Below, one piece after another: positions 9,808 to 17,865 of a stretch of 64,000 nucleotides of DNA. The stretch's first letter is position 1. Each line of letters opens with the position of its first letter. Source of the DNA: Kibdelosporangium sp. MJ126-NF4 (GTDB lineage: Bacteria > Actinomycetota > Actinomycetes > Mycobacteriales > Pseudonocardiaceae); the NCBI RefSeq assembly GCF_000826545.1, contig NZ_CDME01000004.1, positions 1 through 64,000 on the forward strand. Reading direction: 5' to 3'. The notes beneath the pieces are model-generated. The model was not told the origin of the DNA and did not search any database. It saw only the letters and a program-made list of their open reading frames with translations. The translations under genes were made by a program, and so were the position numbers.

Positions 9808-11559
9808 TTGGAGTACGGGCCGCCTAGGTCGAGCGGTCGCGCTGGTGACCAGGGTCGAGGAGGACGCCCTGTACCGCCGCGTGGCCAGCAGGGTGCGCCA
9901 CCCCGCCGTCGGGTGCCGCCGCCTGGTCGCGACCAGCTCCCGCCGCCACATCAGCAGGCGCGATCGCCGATGCGTGACAGGGCCGACCGTGACGAGCCCG
10001 CGCGTTCACGACTGGCGCCGCCCCCTCGCGAACGCGCGGCGGACCGGGCACGGCCACGAGTGGCCAGCGAGACCGCGCGGCCAAAGCTGGTCGGCGGCAA
10101 GGTCGCGGTCGCCCTGGTCTCCCTGCTCCTGCTCGGCGCCACCGGCTACGGCTACAACAAGTACAGCGAGATCGTCGACGGCTACACGACCGCCAACGTG
10201 ATCGACGACGACGCGGGTGGCCCGAAACCTGCCGACGGCGCGACCGACATCCTGCTGGTCGGCCTGGACAGCCGAGTGGACGCCCAGGGCAACCCGCTGC
10301 CCAAAGAGCAACTGGCCAGGCTGAACGGCGGCAAGGCCGACGGTGAACTGAACACCGACACGATGATCCTGATGCGCATCCCGAACGACGGCAGCAAGGC
10401 AGTCGGCATCTCGATCCCGCGTGACTCGTACGTGAACATCCCCGGCGGGTTCGGCAAGCACAAGATCAACTCGGCGTATGTGCGCGGCAAGACCAGCGCG
10501 GCGCGCAAGCTGCGCAACGAGGGTGGCAAGGACCAGGCGAAGATAGAGGTCGAGTCCAGCAAGGTCGGCGCGAAAACCCTGATCGACACGATCCAGGAGC
10601 TCACCGGCGCGCGGATCGACAACTACGCCGAGGTCAACCTGCTCGGCTTCGCCGACATCACCGACGCGATCGGCGGTGTCCCGATCTGCCTGGTCAAGGC
10701 GGTCAACGACTCCTTCTCCGGCGCCCGGTTCCCCGCCGGTGAGCAGCAGGTGTCCGGACCGTCGGCGTTGTCGTACGTGCGCCAGCGGCACGGGCTGCCC
10801 AACGGTGACTTCGACCGGATCGTGCGGCAACAGGTGTTCATGAAGAGCATGGCCACGAAGGTGCTCAGTGCGGGCACGCTGACCGACCAGAAAAAACTGG
10901 ACCCGCTGCTCACCGCGATCAAGAAGTCCGTCGTGCTGGACGCGAAGTGGAACATCGTCCAGTTCGCCAAGCAGATGCAGGGCATGTCCGGCGGCACACT
11001 GGACTTCAAGACCATCCCGACTGCCGGCCCGGCCAAGAACGACGACGGTGACGTGATCGAGATCAAGCCCGCCGAGGTGAAGTCGTTCGTGCAGGGCCTG
11101 CTTGGCGGACAGGCACCCCCCTCCAGCGGCGCGCCGTCCGGGCCGGGCGACAAGCCAGCCGAGCCGGACAACAAGGCGATCACCGTCGACGTGCGCAACG
11201 GCAACGGCAAGACAGGCCTGGCCAACCAGGTCTCCGATGCACTCTCCGGCAAGGGCTTCTCGGCCGGTGAGACCAGCAACATCGCTGCCAGGACGAAGAC
11301 CGTCGTCCGCTACGCCAAGGGCGAGAAGGACAGCGCCGACAAGGTTTCGCAGGCGCTCGGCGGCGACCACACGGTCGAGCAGGACGCCAACATCACCAAG
11401 GGGCACGTGGCGGTTTTCCTCGGCAAGGACTACAAGGCCACCAGTGGCCTCACCGGACAGCCACTGCTGCAGCTCGACCCCGGCGCCGCCCGGACCCAGC
11501 AGCAGCCCGGTGGTGCGGCGCCGAGGATCGGTTCCAACGGCGCGCCGTGCGTGAACTAG
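9808..11559 (+). CDS. LCP-family (LytR-CpsA-Psr) cell-wall ligase with LytR_C domain
   Basis: A 583-residue membrane protein. About 95 Pro/Arg-rich cytoplasmic residues precede a single transmembrane helix (VAVALVSLLLLGATGYG). The extracellular LCP domain (about residues 140-360) has the signatures DILLVGLDSR, NTDTMILMRIP, SIPRDSYVNIPG and YVRQRHGLPNGDFDRIVRQQ, whose Arg/Asp residues bind polyprenyl pyrophosphate and Mg. A C-terminal LytR_C domain (about 460-545, starting near ITVDVRNGNGKTGLA) follows. LCP enzymes transfer glycopolymers such as arabinogalactan or teichoic acids from a lipid carrier to peptidoglycan. The TTG at 9808 is chosen because of the GGAGAGG ribosome-binding site at 9798-9804. 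A perfect hairpin follows the stop codon. It appears monocistronic. Confidence 0.92.
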   Translation: MEYGPPRSSGRAGDQGRGGRPVPPRGQQGAPPRRRVPPPGRDQLPPPHQQARSPMRDRADRDEPARSRLAPPPRERAADRARPRVASETARPKLVGGKVAVALVSLLLLGATGYGYNKYSEIVDGYTTANVIDDDAGGPKPADGATDILLVGLDSRVDAQGNPLPKEQLARLNGGKADGELNTDTMILMRIPNDGSKAVGISIPRDSYVNIPGGFGKHKINSAYVRGKTSAARKLRNEGGKDQAKIEVESSKVGAKTLIDTIQELTGARIDNYAEVNLLGFADITDAIGGVPICLVKAVNDSFSGARFPAGEQQVSGPSALSYVRQRHGLPNGDFDRIVRQQVFMKSMATKVLSAGTLTDQKKLDPLLTAIKKSVVLDAKWNIVQFAKQMQGMSGGTLDFKTIPTAGPAKNDDGDVIEIKPAEVKSFVQGLLGGQAPPSSGAPSGPGDKPAEPDNKAITVDVRNGNGKTGLANQVSDALSGKGFSAGETSNIAARTKTVVRYAKGEKDSADKVSQALGGDHTVEQDANITKGHVAVFLGKDYKATSGLTGQPLLQLDPGAARTQQQPGGAAPRIGSNGAPCVN

Positions 11560-11561
11560 CC

Positions 11562-11588
11562 GAACCTGGGCCGACAACGCCCAGGTTC
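11562..11588 (+). terminator. Terminator of the LCP gene
   Basis: A perfect 10-bp stem, GAACCTGGGC / GCCCAGGTTC, with a 7-base loop, begins three bases after the LCP stop codon. No T run follows, which is usual for actinobacterial terminators. Confidence 0.8.
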
Positions 11589-11634
11589 ACTCGTTCGGCG
11601 TAACACCGGAAGAAAAAGCTACTTCCGCGTAAGA

Positions 11635-12300
11635 GTGGCGCTACTGGCCAGTTTCACCTGTGTGTTGTTCGACGTGGTTGTGTATCAGCGGGTGCTCGGG
11701 GACGAGATCCGCAGGCTGCGTAAGAAGCGCGGTCTGACTCGCAAGCAGCTCAATCGCCGCTTGCAGAGTGACATCTCGCTGCAGACGCTGGCCACCTACG
11801 AACTGGGCACCCGGCAGTGCTCGATGGTCCGGTTCGTGGAGATCTGTCTGGCGCTGGACGAGCTCCCCCATGAGTTGATCGCACGCGTGCACGAGCGGGT
11901 GTTCACCGACTCGCCACGCGGCCGGGTCCGGATCGACCTGCGCCAGGTCGTCCGCGACGACCATTCCGAACTGCTGCCGTTGCGGCGTTGGGCGCGGGAC
12001 AGACTCGACCACTACCCGGCCGGTCACACCGCGGGCGCCGCCGAGGTGCACCTCGATTTCGCCGCGCTCGAGCGCATGGCCGAACTCTGCGGCATGGACA
12101 CCGTCGACCTGATCGGTCTCCTGCGCCGGATCGGTGGCGCGCCCAACGAACCACCGCCCTACCTCGACAACGGAGACGACCACGACGACGAGGACCACAC
12201 CGGCAACGGCAACAGTGACCAGCACGCCAACACTCGCCCGGCCGACCACAACGGCGACCATGGCGATGATGAGGGCGACAGACGCAACGGGGTCAGCTGA
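11635..12300 (+). CDS. XRE-like helix-turn-helix regulator
   Basis: Up to 221 residues. An N-terminal DNA-binding domain is recognisable in VLGDEIRRLRKKRGLTRKQL and the following DISLQTLATYELGTRQCSM, a cro/C1-type HTH. The middle region (about 80-160) is conserved-looking and ends in a short helical part (ERMAELCGMDTVDLIGLLRR). The last 45 residues are a low-complexity Asp/His/Asn tail (DDHDDEDHTGNGN) that could bind metal or be disordered. Proteins with this N-terminal domain are familiar in Pseudonocardiales, but their targets are not known to me. The start is uncertain: GTG at 11635 gives the longest form, GTG at 11662 a more typical N-terminus. It follows the LCP terminator and appears independently transcribed. 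Confidence 0.72.
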   Translation: MALLASFTCVLFDVVVYQRVLGDEIRRLRKKRGLTRKQLNRRLQSDISLQTLATYELGTRQCSMVRFVEICLALDELPHELIARVHERVFTDSPRGRVRIDLRQVVRDDHSELLPLRRWARDRLDHYPAGHTAGAAEVHLDFAALERMAELCGMDTVDLIGLLRRIGGAPNEPPPYLDNGDDHDDEDHTGNGNSDQHANTRPADHNGDHGDDEGDRRNGVS

Positions 12301-12528
12301 CCGGCTACCGGAATACAACAAGTCAGGCGCGCCGCGCTGGCGACGCACCTCGCCGTCCGCGCGGACGACCTACGCCGTCCGTTCGGTTGGCCAGGTCCAT
12401 CGTCTAAACACGGCTAGGTCAACAGTCCGCGACCTCACCGGACGGCGGGCGCGGTCCTGGTCGTTGTGGGCAGCCACCGCCGAAACCGCCGCTCCACACC
12501 GTTCCAGCGCGGCGAGAGACAGCCGCCA

Positions 12529-12573
12529 GGCCTCGTGCCGCGGGACCTCCCTGGAATCCCGCGACACGAGGCC
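12529..12573. terminator. Long near-perfect hairpin between convergent genes
   Basis: Left arm 12529-12545 (GGCCTCGTGCCGCGGGA) pairs with right arm 12557-12573 (TCCCGCGACACGAGGCC) over 17 bp with one mismatch and an 11-base loop. It probably acts as a bidirectional terminator. The unusual length also allows a dispersed REP-like element. Confidence 0.6.
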
Positions 12574-12580
12574 ACCTGCG

Positions 12581-12625
12581 AAAAACCCTCTTCAGAAGGG
12601 CTTCACAGATGATGCTGTGAAGCCC
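12581..12625 (-). terminator. Terminator of the flavin monooxygenase gene
   Basis: A perfect 11-bp stem GGGCTTCACAG / CTGTGAAGCCC (12598-12608 and 12615-12625) has a 6-base loop. Read on the minus strand it is followed by a second short stem and then TTTTT (complement of 12581-12585), giving a classical intrinsic terminator about 45 bases after the monooxygenase stop. Confidence 0.75.
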
Positions 12626-12667
12626 ATCTTCACGAACTAGGCGACCGAGGCCCCGGCAACCACCGCG

Positions 12668-14137
12668 CTAACTGATCAGCTCGAAGTCGGCCGGATCGAC
12701 TGAGCGCGTCTCCATCCAGTAGCGCCAGGTGAAGCCCGGCCACACTGTCCGGTTCACGCCCATCGAGTCCAGGTACCAGCTCTTGCAACCACCCTGCGTC
12801 CACACGCCCTTGACGAGTTTGCGCTGGACCTGCTCATTGAAGCCGAGCTGCACAGCGGGTTTCACGTTCAGCGCCTTCGCCGCGTTGCGCTCGACCAGGC
12901 CGATGGCGTCGGCCACGTAGCGGATCTGGGACTCGATCATGAAGACGACCGAGTTGTGTCCCAGCGCGGTGTTCGGCCCCAGCAGGAAGAACAGGTTCGG
13001 GAAGCCGGAGACGGTGATGCCCTTGTGGGTCTGCATGCCGTGCTCTCGCCACTCCTTGGCCAGGTTCTTCTCGTTCTGCCCGATGACCTCGAGCTCGTCG
13101 AACGCGTCGGTGACGTGGAAGCCGGTGCCGAAGATGATCGCGTCGACCTCGTGTTCGGTGCCGTCGGCCGCGATCACACTGCGCTCGCCCACGTGCGTGA
13201 CGCCCTCGGTGACCACGTTGACGTTGTCACGGCTCAGCGCCGGGTAGTAGTCGTTGGAGACCAGTACCCGCTTGCAGCCCATCGTGTAGTCCGGGGTCAG
13301 CTTGCGGCGCAACTGTGGGTCCTTGACCTGGCGCGCCATGTGCCTGCGGGCGATCCACTCGCCCGCCTTCATCAGGCGGGGGTTGCCGTTGAACCCGATC
13401 GCCCTGGCCTCGAGCAGCCAGTAGATGGCGTTGCGGTACAGCCGCTGCACACCTGGCAGGGCCTTGAACACACGCTTGCTCCACTCCGGCATGGCATGGT
13501 CCGGCTTGGGCATGATCCACGGCGGTGTGCGCTGGAACAGGGTGAGCTCGGCCACGTCCGGCGCGATCTGGGGCACGAACTGGATCGCGCTCGCGCCGGT
13601 GCCGATCACCGCCACCCGCTTGCCCCGCAGGTCGTAGTCGTGGTTCCACTGAGCCGAGTGGAAGACCTCGCCCTTGAAGTCCGGCAGACCGGGCAGTTCC
13701 GGGATCAGCGGGATGTGCAGGCCGCCCATGCCCGAGACGACGAACTTGGCGACGTACTCGTCGCCGTTGCGCATCATCAGGTGCCAGCGGCACTCGGTGG
13801 CGTCCCACCGGGCACCGACCATCTCGGCGCCGAACCGGATGTACTCGCGCAGCCCGTACGTCTCCGTCACGCGGCGCAGGTAGGCCCAGATCTCCGGCTG
13901 TGGGGAGAAGGAGCGCGTCCAGTCCGGGTTCTGCTCGAACGAGAAGGAGTACATGTGTGACTGGATGTCGCAGGCGCAGCCCGGGTAGGTGTTGTCCCGC
14001 CAGGTGCCGCCGACGTCCTCGGCCTTCTCCAGGATCAGGAAATCGGTCCTGCCAGCCTTGCGCAGCTGAATGGCCATTCCCAGCCCGGAGAAGCCGGTGC
14101 CGACGACCACGACGCCAGTCTCGTAGCGCTTGCCCAT
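12668..14137 (-). CDS. Flavin-containing (Baeyer-Villiger type) monooxygenase
   Basis: A 489-residue class B flavoprotein monooxygenase. The FAD-binding motif GTGFSGLG is at about residue 14. The Baeyer-Villiger fingerprint F-X-G-X3-H-X3-W is present as FKGEVFHSAQW near residue 152, followed by the NADPH-binding motif VIGTGASAIQF. The C-terminal CKSWYLDSMGVNRTVWPGFTWRYW is typical of the family. Members oxidise ketones to esters or hydroxylate heteroatoms using NADPH and O2; the substrate here is unknown. The ATG at 14137 has GGAGG four bases upstream; the longer ATG at 14158 lacks one. It is transcribed divergently from a TetR regulator that probably controls it. Confidence 0.93.
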   Translation of the reverse strand: MGKRYETGVVVVGTGFSGLGMAIQLRKAGRTDFLILEKAEDVGGTWRDNTYPGCACDIQSHMYSFSFEQNPDWTRSFSPQPEIWAYLRRVTETYGLREYIRFGAEMVGARWDATECRWHLMMRNGDEYVAKFVVSGMGGLHIPLIPELPGLPDFKGEVFHSAQWNHDYDLRGKRVAVIGTGASAIQFVPQIAPDVAELTLFQRTPPWIMPKPDHAMPEWSKRVFKALPGVQRLYRNAIYWLLEARAIGFNGNPRLMKAGEWIARRHMARQVKDPQLRRKLTPDYTMGCKRVLVSNDYYPALSRDNVNVVTEGVTHVGERSVIAADGTEHEVDAIIFGTGFHVTDAFDELEVIGQNEKNLAKEWREHGMQTHKGITVSGFPNLFFLLGPNTALGHNSVVFMIESQIRYVADAIGLVERNAAKALNVKPAVQLGFNEQVQRKLVKGVWTQGGCKSWYLDSMGVNRTVWPGFTWRYWMETRSVDPADFELIS

Positions 14138-14167
14138 CTGACCTCCAAGCCTGCCCAACCCGCGATG

Positions 14168-14207
14168 TTACCGATAGTAGGTTACTTCCAGTAGGTAGCG
14201 GTAGACT
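14168..14207. promoter_or_regulatory. Putative TetR operator and leaderless promoter
   Basis: The 76-base gap between the monooxygenase and TetR genes holds outer inverted arms TACCG (14169-14173) and CGGTA (14199-14203) and two direct copies of AGTAGGT (14176-14182, 14190-14196) 14 bases apart. TAGACT at 14202-14207 is a good -10 box six bases before the TetR GTG, suggesting a leaderless mRNA. Repressor binding here is inferred. Confidence 0.45.
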
Positions 14208-14213
14208 CAAGTT

Positions 14214-14852
14214 GTGACAAGTGCGGAGACCAAGACCGAACGCCGTCGCCGGATGCCACGAGCAGACCGGGAACGGCAGATGATGACGATCGCCGAAGCG
14301 GTCTTCTCCGAACGCGGCTACGCAGCGACCTCAATGGACGAGATCGCCGACCGCGTCGGCGTGTCCAAACCGATGATCTACGAGTACTTCGGCTCCAAGG
14401 AGGGCCTGCTGGTTGCCTGCATCCGGCAGGTGCGCACCGAACTGCGGGAGCAGACCGCCCAGTCGGTCATCGGCGCCCGATCACCGGAGGAGGCGCTGCG
14501 CAACGGCCTCCTGGCGTTCTTCCGGTTCACCGACGACCACCGCCGGTCGTGGGAGCTGCTGCTGCGCACTGAGACGGCCGTGGTCGGCCCCGCCGCCGTC
14601 GCCGAGATGGAGACCGCCCGCCAGGAGCAGATCCAGCTGCACATCGCGCTGTTCTCGGCCTACATGCCCGACGTGGAGCAGCGGTCGCTGGAAGCGGCCG
14701 CGGAGATCCTCGTCGGAGCGTGTGAGCGGCTGTCCGTGTGGTACGTGCGCCATGACGATGTGACACCAGAGGAGGCGGCGGACCACATCATGCGGATGAC
14801 ATGGTTCGGCCTTCGAGGCGAGATAACCCAGCAAGATGACCACCCTCAGTAG
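14214..14852 (+). CDS. TetR/AcrR family transcriptional regulator
   Basis: A 212-residue TetR-family protein. The N-terminal HTH (about residues 22-68) has AEAVFSERGYAATSMDEIADRVGVSKPMIYEYFGSKEGLL split over helices 1-4, with the usual Y-E-Y-F-G-S-K recognition turn. The C-terminal ligand-binding region is helical. It is divergent from the flavin monooxygenase, and the shared 76-base intergenic region has repeat elements and a -10 box close to the GTG start. The likely role is repression of the monooxygenase and itself until a ligand binds. This is inference from arrangement. Confidence 0.92.
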   Translation: MTSAETKTERRRRMPRADRERQMMTIAEAVFSERGYAATSMDEIADRVGVSKPMIYEYFGSKEGLLVACIRQVRTELREQTAQSVIGARSPEEALRNGLLAFFRFTDDHRRSWELLLRTETAVVGPAAVAEMETARQEQIQLHIALFSAYMPDVEQRSLEAAAEILVGACERLSVWYVRHDDVTPEEAADHIMRMTWFGLRGEITQQDDHPQ

Positions 14853-14978
14853 CAAACCGACGCGACCTTTGACACTCTGGATCGATCACCCGCTGCTGAA
14901 GTGTCGGGATAGGCTCGTAGGACGTCTAATGGTGACGAGCAAGCTCGACGAAGGAGCCGCGGCGAGAGGGGTCGGCCC

Positions 14979-15452
14979 ATGATGGAACCGATCGAAGCGA
15001 ACTACGTGCCGGACGGCGACGACTGGACCGTCACGATCGTCGGCAGAGGAAAAACCCTCACCGCCACAGCACCAGGACTGATCGCGGCCCGCGACAGAGC
15101 CGACCAGATGGTCGACGAACTCGCGGGCGACGAGAAGACCCGCACAGTGGTACATCGGCTCGACGGTGACGCGCTCGAGTTCACCACGGCGTACCTGAAC
15201 GCCCGGCTGGCCAAGCCGCCGCGCGTCGAGGTGCCCGCAGTGGACGAGAAGGCGCCCGCACCAGGCGCTGCGGACGTGGCCGCCGAGAAGAGCCACCCCG
15301 GGCAGACCGGGGCGGAGAAGACGGCTTCCACGAAGGACGGCACGGCGAAGAAGAACAGCACCAGTCCGGCCGCCCCGGCTGACTCCGCCGACGCGGACAA
15401 AACCGAGAAGGCCACGGGAGACGAGCCGGCCGAAGCCGCTACCGGCTCGTGA
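14979..15452 (+). CDS. Hypothetical protein with small N-terminal domain and disordered tail
   Basis: A 157-residue protein. The first 70 residues (starting with IEANYVPDGDDWTVTIVGRG) look like a small alpha/beta domain with a HicB-like strand pattern followed by a helix (GLIAARDRADQMVDELA). That resemblance is weak and no HicA partner is present. Residues 80-157 are rich in Ala, Lys, Glu, Thr and Pro and are probably disordered. AGAGGGG at 14965-14971 precedes ATG-ATG at 14979/14982. It faces the small DUF3618 gene tail to tail. Function is not recognised. Confidence 0.7.
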   Translation: MMEPIEANYVPDGDDWTVTIVGRGKTLTATAPGLIAARDRADQMVDELAGDEKTRTVVHRLDGDALEFTTAYLNARLAKPPRVEVPAVDEKAPAPGAADVAAEKSHPGQTGAEKTASTKDGTAKKNSTSPAAPADSADADKTEKATGDEPAEAATGS

Positions 15453-15467
15453 CCCCCGTGAGGTGGC

Positions 15468-15689
15468 TCAGCGGAAGAGCCTCCGGACGATGACGACCGC
15501 GACCAGGACGCCGACGCCGATCAGCGCGGCCTTCACCCGCGGGTCGTCGAACTTCGACTTCACGCTCGCCGTGGCGTCGTCGACCAGTTTCTTCGGGTTG
15601 GCCTTCTCGCTGAGCTGGTCGAGTGTGGACGCCAGCGCCTCACGGGCCTGCTCGATGTCGCGCTGAATGGTGTCAGGATCGCGGGCCAC
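15468..15689 (-). CDS. DUF3618-family small membrane protein
   Basis: A 73-residue protein starting RDPDTIQRDIEQAREALAST after the initiator region, the hallmark of the actinobacterial DUF3618 family. An amphipathic, coiled-coil-like N-terminal half is followed by one transmembrane helix at the C-terminus (VKAALIGVGVLVAVVIV) ending in RRLFR. Family members often sit beside phage-holin-like or membrane-stress genes, but their function is unknown. GTG at 15689 is chosen because GGAGG (complement of 15694-15698) precedes it by four bases. Confidence 0.85.
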   Translation of the reverse strand: MARDPDTIQRDIEQAREALASTLDQLSEKANPKKLVDDATASVKSKFDDPRVKAALIGVGVLVAVVIVRRLFR

Positions 15690-15837
15690 ATGTCCTCCAA
15701 AGCTGGCTGGCTCTCGGCGCACCACGGTAGATCACCCGGTGCGCACCCGCGGCCCCGGGATATGACCGGCGGCGGTCCAGCCATCGCCCACTACGACTAG
15801 GCTATGGCCCCGTAAGTCCGACCTCGGAAGTCGGCAA

Positions 15838-15911
15838 GGGGCCGTAGCCCAATTGGCAGAGGCACACGGTTTAGGTCCGTGCAAGTGGGGGTTCAAGTCC
15901 CCCCGGCCCTA
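15838..15911 (+). tRNA. tRNA, anticodon UAG (reads CUA, Leu-type) with short variable loop
   Basis: A complete cloverleaf folds by eye. The acceptor stem is GGGGCCG / CGGCCCT (one G-U pair), the D arm GCC...GGC, the anticodon stem CACGG / CCGTG with loop TTTAGGT (anticodon TAG at 15872-15874, G37). The variable loop has only five bases (CAAGT); the T arm is GGGGG-TTCAAGT-CCCCC, with A at the discriminator position. CCA is not encoded. Anticodon UAG with G37 and A73 suits tRNA-Leu, but bacterial tRNA-Leu normally carries a long class II variable arm, so this is structurally atypical. TAGGCT at 15798-15803 may be its -10 box. Confidence 0.85.
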
Positions 15912-15991
15912 CATTCCCACCCTGACCAGCAGGTTCGCCGCGCCCACGAACCACGTTTCATAACGCGGGACGACGAACGGGACGACCGCGA

Positions 15992-16350
15992 TCACCAGCG
16001 CACCGGGCCCTCGTCGTTGACGAACGCGCCGCTGTGGCCGTCGGCGCCGAGCGTGGCGAGGTGGACGGCCACGCGAGCGCCGTCGGCGGCGGTGATGGCC
16101 GCGTTGTTGACGAGCACGTCCAAGCGGCCGTGGCGCTGGTCGATCTCGGCGGCCGCGTCGTGGATGCTGTCGTTGTCGGTCACGTCCAGCACGATCGGGT
16201 GAACATCGCCGCCGGTCGCACGCAGGGCCTCGGCGGCGTCCTTGGGCCGTCTCGGCGTTTCTCGCGGAAAGCAGGACCGTCATGCCGCGTTCGGCGAGTT
16301 GGGCGGCGATCTGGTAGCCGACCTCCTTGGCGGCTCCGGTGACCAGCTTG
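15992..16350 (-). pseudogene. SDR oxidoreductase pseudogene (frameshift, internal deletion, lost start)
   Basis: Translating the minus strand gives an SDR N-terminus (KLVTGAAKEVGYQIAAQLAE, then MTVLLSARNAET). A one-base frameshift near 16241-16250 follows, and the new frame continues through LDVTDNDSIHDAAAEID and LDVLVNNAAITAADGA. The next residues (VAVHLATLGADG, ending NDEGPVRW) resemble the extreme C-terminus of such SDRs, so the middle third with the catalytic Tyr-X3-Lys is missing. No in-frame start codon precedes the first strand. Three separate defects make this a decayed gene. It begins 80 bases past the tRNA, a common site for insertion and decay. Confidence 0.78.
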
Positions 16351-16738
16351 AGATCAAGCTCTCGATCTGCCGGGCCTGTTCAGCCGGTCTTCACAAAGGG
16401 CTGGATGAAGGCCGCGTCACTGGTGGTCGACCGCAGGCGGCGATGCCCAGCAGCGCGGCCGCCAGCGGCCCGCTCACACGAACGTGGGAAACACGGAACT
16501 GCGCTTGACATGCATCGGATGTGACTCGTCATAGGACTCCGCGACCAGCGGGCCACGGGGGTGAGCAGCACCAGTCCGCACCTCGCCATTGCAATTCCGT
16601 TGCGATCACGGCAGCGCCGAGGCCCAGACCACACCGGACATATTCGTGATCTTTAATTCGCGTTTGGACACTCCGTATTCGTTGCCCTCCCACAAATCCG
16701 CACCATTGGGCGACTTGTGCGACCAGCCCGGCCAAGCC
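16351..16738. other. Non-coding stretch after the SDR pseudogene
   Basis: I see no intact gene. The A+T content rises between about 16585 and 16720. Short frames on both strands have neither ribosome-binding sites nor recognisable domains. It is probably remnant sequence plus the promoter region of the small gene that follows. Confidence 0.5.
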
Positions 16739-16960
16739 ATGGTTCGACGCATGACATATCGAGATCTCACCATCCGTGTGCTCGGTGATTTCACCAACCG
16801 GCAGTACGCGAGCCTTGCCTACGAGGTCGGCCTGCGCCTTGACGCCGCAGGCCTCGGCAAGCGGGCGATTCTGATGACCGACGGCAAGATCTCAGGGATC
16901 GAAATGGACATGGCGTACTCCGGACAGGACAGTGCGCCGTCCGAACGGATCAGGAATTGA
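16739..16960 (+). CDS. Small hypothetical protein
   Basis: A possible 73-residue protein from ATG at 16739, or 69 residues from ATG at 16751. The sequence DLTIRVLGDFTNRQYASLAY, then VGLRLDAAGLGKRAILMTDG has an alternating strand/helix pattern that looks protein-like rather than random, but I recognise no family. It lies alone between the SDR remnant and a TetR gene in a stretch of lower GC. The ribosome-binding site is weak. It could be a fragment of a decayed gene. Confidence 0.4.
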   Translation: MVRRMTYRDLTIRVLGDFTNRQYASLAYEVGLRLDAAGLGKRAILMTDGKISGIEMDMAYSGQDSAPSERIRN

Positions 16961-17045
16961 TTGTGATCATTCGTACGCCGACCGACAGCCGATAGCGGCT
17001 CTCCCGCCAATCCCGGTCACTCACCGAATTGCCACACCCGCGCTG

Positions 17046-17061
17046 TACGGTTGCGGCCGTA
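17046..17061. promoter_or_regulatory. Inverted repeat upstream of TetR gene
   Basis: TACGG-TTGCGG-CCGTA, centred about 30 bases before the TetR start codon at 17083. It could be an autoregulatory operator or part of a promoter. Short arms keep confidence low. Confidence 0.35.
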
Positions 17062-17082
17062 AGGGCGCTGCGGGAGGCATTG

Positions 17083-17865
17083 GTGATCGAGTACGGCGGT
17101 TCAGGAGATCCTTCACGAAGCCTCGCGTTGCTGTGGCGCACAGCCGAACGGCCAAGCCGTGGGGCCAAGCCCGCGCTGACCGTCGACCGGATCGTGCGGG
17201 CCGCGATCGAGCTGGCCGACCAGGAGGGCCTCTCAGCGCTGTCGATGCGCCGGGTGGCCGACCAGATCGGCGTCGGCACCATGTCGCTCTACACCCATGT
17301 GCCCGGCAAGGGTGAACTGCTGGACGTCATGGTGGACACCGTCTATGGCGAGACCGCACGGCCGGACATGGACAGCAGGCCGTGGCGCGAACGGCTGGAC
17401 CAGGTTGCCCGAGAGAACCTGGCTCTCTATTCGCGCCACCCCTGGCTGCTGCACGTGACGACGACACGCCCGCCGCTCGGGCCGAACCTGATCGCCAAGT
17501 ACGACTACGAGCTGCGGGCCGTCGCCGACGCCGGGCTGAGCGAGATCGAAATGGACGCCGTGCTCACCCTCGTCCTGCAGTACGTGCACGGCGCCGCCCG
17601 CGTCAGCGTGGACAGAACCCAGGCCGAACGCGAGACGGGAATGACCGACGACGACTGGTGGGCGGCCCACCAGCCGTTCCTCGCCCAGATCGGCGACGCG
17701 GAGAAGTATCCGGTCGCGACATCCGTCGGCGCGGCCGCCGGTGCCGCGTTCGACGGCACGGTCGATCCCGCGTTCGCGTTCGAGTTCGGGCTGCAACGAC
17801 TGCTCGACGGGATCGACGTGTTCGTCAGCCGTTCAGCTGATCGCCCCAGCCGCCCTGCACCATAG
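17083..17865 (+). CDS. TetR family regulator with TetR_C_1-like domain
   Basis: A 260-residue regulator. About 25 residues precede the HTH (LTVDRIVRAAIELADQEGLS, then MRRVADQIGVGTMSLYTHVP, with recognition motif TMSLYTHVPGK). The C-terminal half contains LVLQYVHGAARVSVD and D-D-D-W-W-A, typical of the TetR_C_1 (tetracycline-repressor-like) subgroup. GTG at 17083 is chosen because GGGAGG (17072-17077) lies five bases upstream. Its 3' end overlaps the convergent SnoaL-like gene by 41 bases. Two strong palindromes between that gene and the following hydrolase gene are candidate binding sites, making this a possible three-gene regulatory unit. Confidence 0.9.
   Translation: MIEYGGSGDPSRSLALLWRTAERPSRGAKPALTVDRIVRAAIELADQEGLSALSMRRVADQIGVGTMSLYTHVPGKGELLDVMVDTVYGETARPDMDSRPWRERLDQVARENLALYSRHPWLLHVTTTRPPLGPNLIAKYDYELRAVADAGLSEIEMDAVLTLVLQYVHGAARVSVDRTQAERETGMTDDDWWAAHQPFLAQIGDAEKYPVATSVGAAAGAAFDGTVDPAFAFEFGLQRLLDGIDVFVSRSADRPSRPAP

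Larger units (their letters stand above)
12301..12667. other. Convergent intergenic region with two hairpins
   Basis: No plausible gene lies here; the short open frames lack ribosome-binding sites and codon bias. The notable content is two strong inverted repeats (12529-12573 and 12598-12625) between the convergent XRE regulator and flavin monooxygenase genes. Confidence 0.65.

Noticed and set aside
9591..9827. Possible 78-residue gene before the LCP ligase
   Set aside because: It overlaps the LCP ribosome-binding site, has no codon bias and no homology.
14979..15452. HicAB toxin-antitoxin system
   Set aside because: The N-terminal resemblance to HicB is weak and there is no adjacent HicA gene.
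15872..15874. The tRNA as an amber suppressor
   Set aside because: The anticodon is UAG 5'-3', which reads CUA. An amber suppressor would need CUA as anticodon.
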